In this document: piece by piece, positions 33,740 through 37,629 of the stretch
Layout of the letters: the number at the start of each line of letters is the position of its first letter
How positions within the stretch are numbered: the stretch's first letter is position 1
Assembly: GCA_002973575.1 (NCBI GenBank)
Contig: PVEQ01000024.1
Span: 1 to 37,629, forward strand
Length of the DNA: 37,629 bases
Direction of reading: 5' to 3'
Origin: Sediminibacterium magnilacihabitans
GTDB taxonomy: Bacteria > Bacteroidota > Bacteroidia > Chitinophagales > Chitinophagaceae
Notes under the pieces: model-generated
Seen by the model: only the letters and a program-made list of their open reading frames with translations
Database searches by the model: none
Told to the model about the DNA's origin: nothing
Program-made: the position numbers and the translations under genes

Positions 33740-33741
33740 GA

Positions 33742-34023
33742 TTATAATTTAATGGATAATTGAATGCTTCCGCCCAGGCCCAATTCAACAATTTTCTGCA
33801 AAGTGGAGATGCGGACTTCCTTTACATCGTTTTCAATTTTTGAGATGTACGATTTTGCCATGCCTACTTTTTCAGCCAGTTCTTCCTGGGTGAGGCCTTT
33901 TTCCAGCCTGGCTTCGTGCAGCATGGCTCCTATCTTGAAATGATCATATCCGTCTTCCAGTTCTTCGCGTTTTGCTGTTCCTCGTTTGCCGTAATGCTTG
34001 TCTTTGAATTGATCAAGCGTCAT
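33742..34023 (-). CDS. HigA-type antitoxin, XRE helix-turn-helix
   Basis: From ATG 34023 (MTLDQFKDKHYGKRGTAKRE) the protein has 93 residues; an upstream ATG at 34050 would overlap the toxin gene, and its first residues merely mirror that gene's end. The Cro/C1-type helix-turn-helix is clear: MLHEARLEKGLTQEELAEKVGMAKSYISKIEN. It follows the toxin gene by 4 nt (toxin first), as in HigBA pairs. It should bind the toxin and repress through the inverted repeat at 34403-34428. Confidence 0.85.
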   Translation of the reverse strand: MTLDQFKDKHYGKRGTAKREELEDGYDHFKIGAMLHEARLEKGLTQEELAEKVGMAKSYISKIENDVKEVRISTLQKIVELGLGGSIQLSIKL

Positions 34024-34027
34024 TATA

Positions 34028-34369
34028 TTATTGTTTTTTTTCGTTTTCATATTCGTGTTTGATTTTTAATGCTCTTTCTATTTCGGCCTTGGGAGTTTTC
34101 TGGGTTTTCTTCTGAAAACCATTTGCCAATACCACAAGGCTTCCTTTATCGAAAAAGCAAAAAATTCTAAAGATATCACTGCCCTGCTGTACCCGTATCT
34201 CATATAGTCCGTTTGTTCCTTCCATATGCTTGAGGTAGGTTTCAGGAATTTTCGCTAAATCCTCAATCAGATTTAAGGTCCAAACAATTTTGTTTTTGAC
34301 GTTGTCTCGTTGCCTTACAAAGAACTCCTCGAAATAAGTCTTGTAAAAAATAACCGTTCGATGTTTCAT
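34028..34369 (-). CDS. HigB-type toxin (RelE/ParE fold)
   Basis: The 113-residue protein fits the phage-derived Gp49-like/HigB toxins: KNKIVWTLNLIEDLAKIPETYLKHMEGTNGLYEIRVQQGSDIFRIFCFFDKGSLVVLANGFQKKTQKTP. The GLYEIRV...FRIFCFF...L.NGF.KKTQKTP pattern is diagnostic. These toxins cleave mRNA at the ribosome. The gene comes first, with the antitoxin after it. The -7 box TAACTTTG (34393-34400) drives it. Confidence 0.9.
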   Translation of the reverse strand: MKHRTVIFYKTYFEEFFVRQRDNVKNKIVWTLNLIEDLAKIPETYLKHMEGTNGLYEIRVQQGSDIFRIFCFFDKGSLVVLANGFQKKTQKTPKAEIERALKIKHEYENEKKQ

Positions 34370-34392
34370 ATTTTAGCCAATTCTCCACGTAG

Positions 34393-34428
34393 CAAAGTTA
34401 GCAAAAGTTGCCCCAAAGTGCAACTTTT
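34393..34428 (-). promoter_or_regulatory. higBA promoter and operator-like inverted repeat
   Basis: On the minus strand TTGC, 19 nt and TAACTTTG (34393-34400) form the promoter. AAAAGTTGC (34403-34411) and GCAACTTTT (34420-34428) are exact inverse copies lying between and over the boxes. HigA repression through this site is likely. Confidence 0.65.
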
Positions 34429-34484
34429 ATTGTTTAGGAAAGATCATCTTTTTCAATTTTCAAGGAAGATCATCTTCTTTTCTA

Positions 34485-34492
34485 TATTTTTG
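34485..34492 (+). promoter_or_regulatory. Promoter -7 box of the tRNA gene
   Basis: TATTTTTG matches TAnnTTTG and lies 21 nt before the mature tRNA start. The AAGATCATCTT motif occurs twice upstream (near 34440 and 34465); its meaning is unclear. Confidence 0.5.
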
Positions 34493-34513
34493 CCGCCCAA
34501 GATCGAAAGATCA

Positions 34514-34587
34514 GGGCCTATAGCTCAGTTGGTTAGAGCACCTGACTCATAATCAGGGGGTCCCTGGTTCAAGCCCAGGTGGGCCCA
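34514..34587 (+). tRNA. tRNA with CAU anticodon (tRNA-Ile2 or elongator Met)
   Basis: The 74-nt sequence folds fully. The acceptor GGGCCTA/TGGGCCC (one G-U) comes first, then a D arm with GCTC...GAGC and the GGTT loop. The anticodon arm CCTGA/TCAGG has loop CTCATAA and anticodon CAU; the T arm has TTCAAGC. CCA is not encoded. The GGGCC acceptor start and A73 favour the lysidine-modified tRNA-Ile2, but elongator Met is possible. An accessory island begins right after its 3' end. Confidence 0.9.
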
Positions 34588-34902
34588 CGTTGAATAAGAA
34601 GCAGTTATGATGAATAATCATTGCTGCTTTTTTCATTTGTAGGGAATTTGCATAAAATTTGCACAAAACACATCATAAACGCACGTGCAAACGCAGTAAA
34701 ATCAAGTAAAGAACTATTTGGAGTGATAAATTGGCTTATGAGAAAACCTTTATTCAAAAATTAACAGACTGATTAACCCAACATATTCGTTCTCAGTCTA
34801 TTGCATATTCTTTTTATTTCCCGAAAAGAAATGTACGTTAAATCCTGAATTTATACTAGTTACTTTTAGTAAAAAATTGACCCGACATGCGTATTTATTT
34901 TG
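34588..34902. other. Non-coding DNA downstream of the tRNA, arm-like repeats
   Basis: No gene is visible. TTTGCA occurs twice (near 34646-34664) and is followed by the inverse TGCAAA near 34687. This resembles integrase arm sites beside a tRNA attachment core. No integrase is left in the window. Confidence 0.4.
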
Positions 34903-35061
34903 ATGGCAATGTATTTCAAGACCTTGCTAAACCGGAAAGAAAAAGGTCTCGCTGACAAAGAATACAACTATTATTTCTTCTCGGGAGCTCATATACAAGG
35001 CCTGCCTGACCGCTTTGGACGCATTCAGCAACAAAAAGCCAGCTATTCTATTAATGAATGA
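34903..35061 (+). CDS. Small unrecognised protein (52 residues)
   Basis: From ATG 34903 the product starts MAMYFKTLLNRKEKGLADKE and continues with YNYYFFSGAHIQGLPDRF. Its composition is protein-like with aromatic clusters. It overlaps the next gene by 8 nt. It could be the remnant of a longer mobile-element protein. I do not recognise it. Confidence 0.4.
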   Translation: MAMYFKTLLNRKEKGLADKEYNYYFFSGAHIQGLPDRFGRIQQQKASYSINE

Positions 35062-35410
35062 TACTTCGATCAGTCATTCGACACAACCAGATGCTGCTAT
35101 TCCGCAATCGAAAATTGCGTCTCTCAGTTCAGAAGAGTTTGTAGGCCCGGTAACAGATGATCCGGATACACCGATAGCATTAAAAGGATTTCATGCGAAA
35201 ATTATCAATGACCACGAAATGTTGAAAAAAGAACAGAATGGATATAAACCCTTACCTACTATTCGAAATGTTACCGCGCAGTTGGTACAAAAAAATCACT
35301 TACAGGTAAAAGAAGACATCCAGTCATTGATCGAACATGAAATGAACAGGTTCTTAAACGATCCGCTGCTAACATCATTGATCGTCAAAAAGGAAAATAC
35401 CGACCAATGA
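35054..35410 (+). CDS. Hypothetical protein, unrecognised
   Basis: From ATG 35054 (MNDTSISHSTQPDAAIPQSK) the product has 118 residues; a further upstream in-frame start is possible but overlaps the preceding gene more. The first half is low in hydrophobics and probably disordered; the second half (from HAKIINDHEMLKK) is helical and charged. It has no membrane segment or enzyme motif. It lies about 147 nt before the AbiE pair and may be cargo of the same island. Confidence 0.45.
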   Translation: MNDTSISHSTQPDAAIPQSKIASLSSEEFVGPVTDDPDTPIALKGFHAKIINDHEMLKKEQNGYKPLPTIRNVTAQLVQKNHLQVKEDIQSLIEHEMNRFLNDPLLTSLIVKKENTDQ

Positions 35411-35557
35411 TTGACACGGTGGTTAAATTTTTATGGTTGAGCTGAAATAATTAACCTTAAACCTGCTTGCTTAGCTTAAATTGTTCATTTATTCTTACAA
35501 AAGAGTAATTTTTTGCGTAAATTATCGTTTTTTGATACCTTGTGCAAAATATTACTT

Positions 35558-36367
35558 GTGTCAGTAAATTTTTCACTAGAGGATTGGGTAGATAATCTTT
35601 TATCAAGAGGAAGGCATTCTTTTAGCCTCAACGAAGCAAGAAGTACTTTTTCTACCGATAGTGAAGCGGCTTTAAAGCTAAAATTAACCCGCCTTTCTAA
35701 GAAGGGTAAAATTGTATCCGTACATCAGGGTTACTATATTATTATTACCCCTCAATATATAGCTAGAGGCATTTTACCAGTGGCACTATTTGTAGATGGA
35801 TTGATGAAGTTTTTATCAAGACCATATTACGTTGGCTTATTGAATGCCGCAGCGTTTTATGGAGCAGCACATCAGCAGCCACAGGAATATTTTGTATTCA
35901 CAAATTTTCCTGTCTTACGGCCTGCAAACAAAAAAGGAATCCGCATTAACTACATTAGCAAGAAACAATTCAACAGTGAACACCTGGAGCAGCGGAAAAC
36001 TGAAACCGGTTTTATTACTATTTCCAACCCTTTGCTCACTGCTGTAGACCTGGTGCAATTTGAAAAACGAATTGGGGGATTGAACCGGGCAGCAACTGTT
36101 TTAAACGAGCTTGCCGAATCGCTTAAACCGGAACAGATTACGCTATCCTTACTGAAGGAAGTTTCTGTGACTGCAGTGCAACGGTTAGGATTTTTATTGG
36201 AAATAATTCTGAAAAAAGAAATAAGTGAACACTTATTTGCAATGAGTAAACAAGCAGGCCTTGATTTTTTCCGGGTTCCCTTGAAACTAAGCCAAAGCAC
36301 CAAAGGGTTTTCCGCCGATAATAGGTGGAAGATTATTGTGAATACTGAAATTGAAATTGACGAATGA
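35558..36367 (+). CDS. AbiEi-type antitoxin (type IV toxin-antitoxin system)
   Basis: I start at GTG 35558 (MSVNFSLEDWVDNLLSRGRH), since AbiEi proteins usually begin with this short helix; the frame is open to a TTG at 35513. The 269-residue protein has an N-terminal winged helix (FSLNEARSTFSTDSEAALKLKLTRLSKKGKIVSVHQGYYII) and a C-terminal AbiEi domain with RPYYVGLLNAAAFYGAAHQQP and SNPLLTAVDLVQF. AbiEi counteracts the AbiEii nucleotidyltransferase by binding operator DNA and, in some systems, by reversing the toxin modification. It overlaps the toxin gene by 4 nt (ATGA). It appears complete. Confidence 0.9.
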   Translation: MSVNFSLEDWVDNLLSRGRHSFSLNEARSTFSTDSEAALKLKLTRLSKKGKIVSVHQGYYIIITPQYIARGILPVALFVDGLMKFLSRPYYVGLLNAAAFYGAAHQQPQEYFVFTNFPVLRPANKKGIRINYISKKQFNSEHLEQRKTETGFITISNPLLTAVDLVQFEKRIGGLNRAATVLNELAESLKPEQITLSLLKEVSVTAVQRLGFLLEIILKKEISEHLFAMSKQAGLDFFRVPLKLSQSTKGFSADNRWKIIVNTEIEIDE

Positions 36368-37152
36368 TACCACAAAATGATATTATTGAATGGAGTAATG
36401 TTGTCCCATGGAAAAGCAATGAACAAGTTGAACAGGACTTGGTTATTTGCCGTGCGCTGGTAGCAATATTTAATGACGAGTATTTAGCACAACACCTGGC
36501 ATTTCGCGGCGGCACCGCTTTACACAAATTGTACTTGCAACCACAGCCCCGTTATTCAGAAGACATTGACCTGGTGCAGATAAAGGCAGAACCTATCGGG
36601 CAGGTGTTGGATAGACTAAGAATTGTATTAGACTTTCTGGGTAAAGCAAAAGTCGAAGTTGGGGATATGATGGCAACAATGAAATTCAGGTTTAATTCAG
36701 AGATAGCACCTGTCGTTCCTTTGCGTTTAAAAATTGAAATCAATTGTAGAGAGCATTTTTCAGAATTAGGATGGGAACAGAAACAATTTGATGTTAAATC
36801 AAATTGGTTTGCGGGATCTTGCTCACTGACTACATATCGTTTAGAGGAATTGTTAGGAACAAAGATCCGCGCTTTATACCAAAGGCGAAAAGGAAGGGAT
36901 TTATATGATCTCTATCATGCTTTTACGAAAGCAAAGCTGGATGTAGACAGTCTGCTAAAATGCTACAGGCGGTACATGGAGTTTAGTGTAGGCAAGGTCC
37001 CGCATCAAAAGGAGTTCATTCAAAATATGGAACTTAAATTAGAAGATGAATACTTTCTTGGCGATATAGCCGCATTGATTCGTCCGGCTGAAACGTATAA
37101 TCAGCAGGCTGCGTATCAATTGGTCAAACAAGAACTCTTTGATAAAATGTAA
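36364..37152 (+). CDS. AbiEii/AbiGii-type nucleotidyltransferase toxin
   Basis: The 262-residue protein has the DNA-polymerase-beta-like NTase core: FRGGTALHKLYL with Gly49-Gly50-Thr51, then PRYSEDIDLV with the catalytic Asp67 and Asp69. The later helical motif is LEELLGTKIRALYQRRKGRDLYDLYHAF. AbiEii toxins add nucleotides to a cellular target, blocking growth and aborting phage infection. The gene is coupled to the antitoxin gene by a 4-nt overlap and precedes a TrlF-like fragment by 5 nt. All motifs are intact. Confidence 0.92.
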   Translation: MIPQNDIIEWSNVVPWKSNEQVEQDLVICRALVAIFNDEYLAQHLAFRGGTALHKLYLQPQPRYSEDIDLVQIKAEPIGQVLDRLRIVLDFLGKAKVEVGDMMATMKFRFNSEIAPVVPLRLKIEINCREHFSELGWEQKQFDVKSNWFAGSCSLTTYRLEELLGTKIRALYQRRKGRDLYDLYHAFTKAKLDVDSLLKCYRRYMEFSVGKVPHQKEFIQNMELKLEDEYFLGDIAALIRPAETYNQQAAYQLVKQELFDKM

Positions 37153-37157
37153 CCATC

Positions 37158-37556
37158 ATGAGCCTGACATCAACATTTCCGAAAGGAGCCGAATGGCGCA
37201 AATGGGACTTGCACGTGCACACACCAAGTTCGTTTATTAATCATTTTCGGGGAACGGATTTAGATGCAAAGTGGGAACAATTCATTACGGATCTTGAATC
37301 TCTTCCAGAAGAATATAAAGTTATTGGCATTAATGATTATCTGTTTATAGACGGTTATAGGAAAGTACTTGAATATCGGGCAAAAGGAAGGCTGCAGAAT
37401 ATCAATACCATTTTACCGGTCGTTGAATTTCGCATCAAAAAATTTGCAGGACATAAAGATTTTAAAAGAGTCAATTTTCATGTGATATTTTCTGATACGT
37501 TAAGTCCTGATATAATTCAAAATCAATTCCTAAACAATAGTCCGGTAATTTTTTAA
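37158..37556 (+). pseudogene. TrlF-family PHP/ATPase, truncated N-terminal part
   Basis: The frame of 132 codons starts MSLTSTFPKGAEWRKWDLHV with the PHP motif HVHTPSSF, then VIGINDYLFIDGYRKVLEY and VNFHVIFSD. This is the N-terminus of TrlF-like proteins (PHP domain joined to an AAA-like ATPase, usually near 900 residues), which are found in defence islands. It loses similarity after about residue 126 and stops at 37556. What follows to the window end does not read as TrlF. The gene is therefore truncated by a deletion or insertion rather than by the window edge. Confidence 0.7.
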
Positions 37557-37629
37557 GCGGCGATACGGCCAATATCAAGGCATTGGTTGTACAACCGAGT
37601 TATTTTTCTACAACTCAGGTCTAATCCTA

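Overview
The window looks like a chromosome segment of a Bacteroidota bacterium, probably Chitinophagaceae (Chitinophaga or Niastella-like). This rests on a GLPGLI/TonB-type barrel pair, a 6-bladed beta-propeller and DUF1573 lipoproteins, a 7TMR-DISM histidine kinase, a long amidophosphoribosyltransferase, a DUF4834 protein, and several sites matching the Bacteroidota promoter (TTTG, about 20 bp, TAnnTTTG). The genus is inferred from gene content and style only.

Layout. (1) 1-500: mobile-element debris, with 24-bp-period repeats, an integrase 5' fragment and an IS3-type orfA fragment joined to it. (2) 706-6115, minus strand: a secreted four-cysteine peptide, then propeller lipoprotein, DUF1573 lipoprotein, outer-membrane barrel and GLPGLI protein, with a perfect hairpin between the peptide and the rest. 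(3) 6335-10070: a decayed integrative element with two collapsed RadC/JAB remnants, a broken and an intact copy of a GNAT-like gene, an orphan antitoxin and a VapBC pair. It is bounded by a tRNA-Asn 3' fragment and followed by the first 10 codons of another integrase with arm-type repeats. (4) 10087-15620, minus strand: three transcription units (secreted protein; PDZ protein plus membrane protein; histidine kinase plus response regulator) that share one palindromic motif, a candidate regulon of the two-component system.

(5) 15645-22059: gene scraps, a fucose-type locus (GH29 fucosidase and zinc dehydrogenase, divergent from an AraC regulator), a DHFR-like reductase, an NTF2-like protein and an exported sugar isomerase-like protein. 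(6) 22066-26341: purF, then a FMN reductase/YceI/pirin operon next to a MarR gene, with related palindromes before both. (7) 26439-32661: surA-like gene and rimP-nusA-infB, led by a good promoter and a terminator-like leader hairpin. (8) 32836-34369: DUF4834, a HAD phosphatase and a HigBA-type toxin-antitoxin pair. (9) 34514-37629: a CAU-anticodon tRNA followed by an accessory island with an AbiE type IV toxin-antitoxin pair and a truncated TrlF-like gene.

The strongest candidates for undescribed biology are the cysteine-peptide cassette, the shared operator of the two-component region, and the two tRNA-linked mobile regions.
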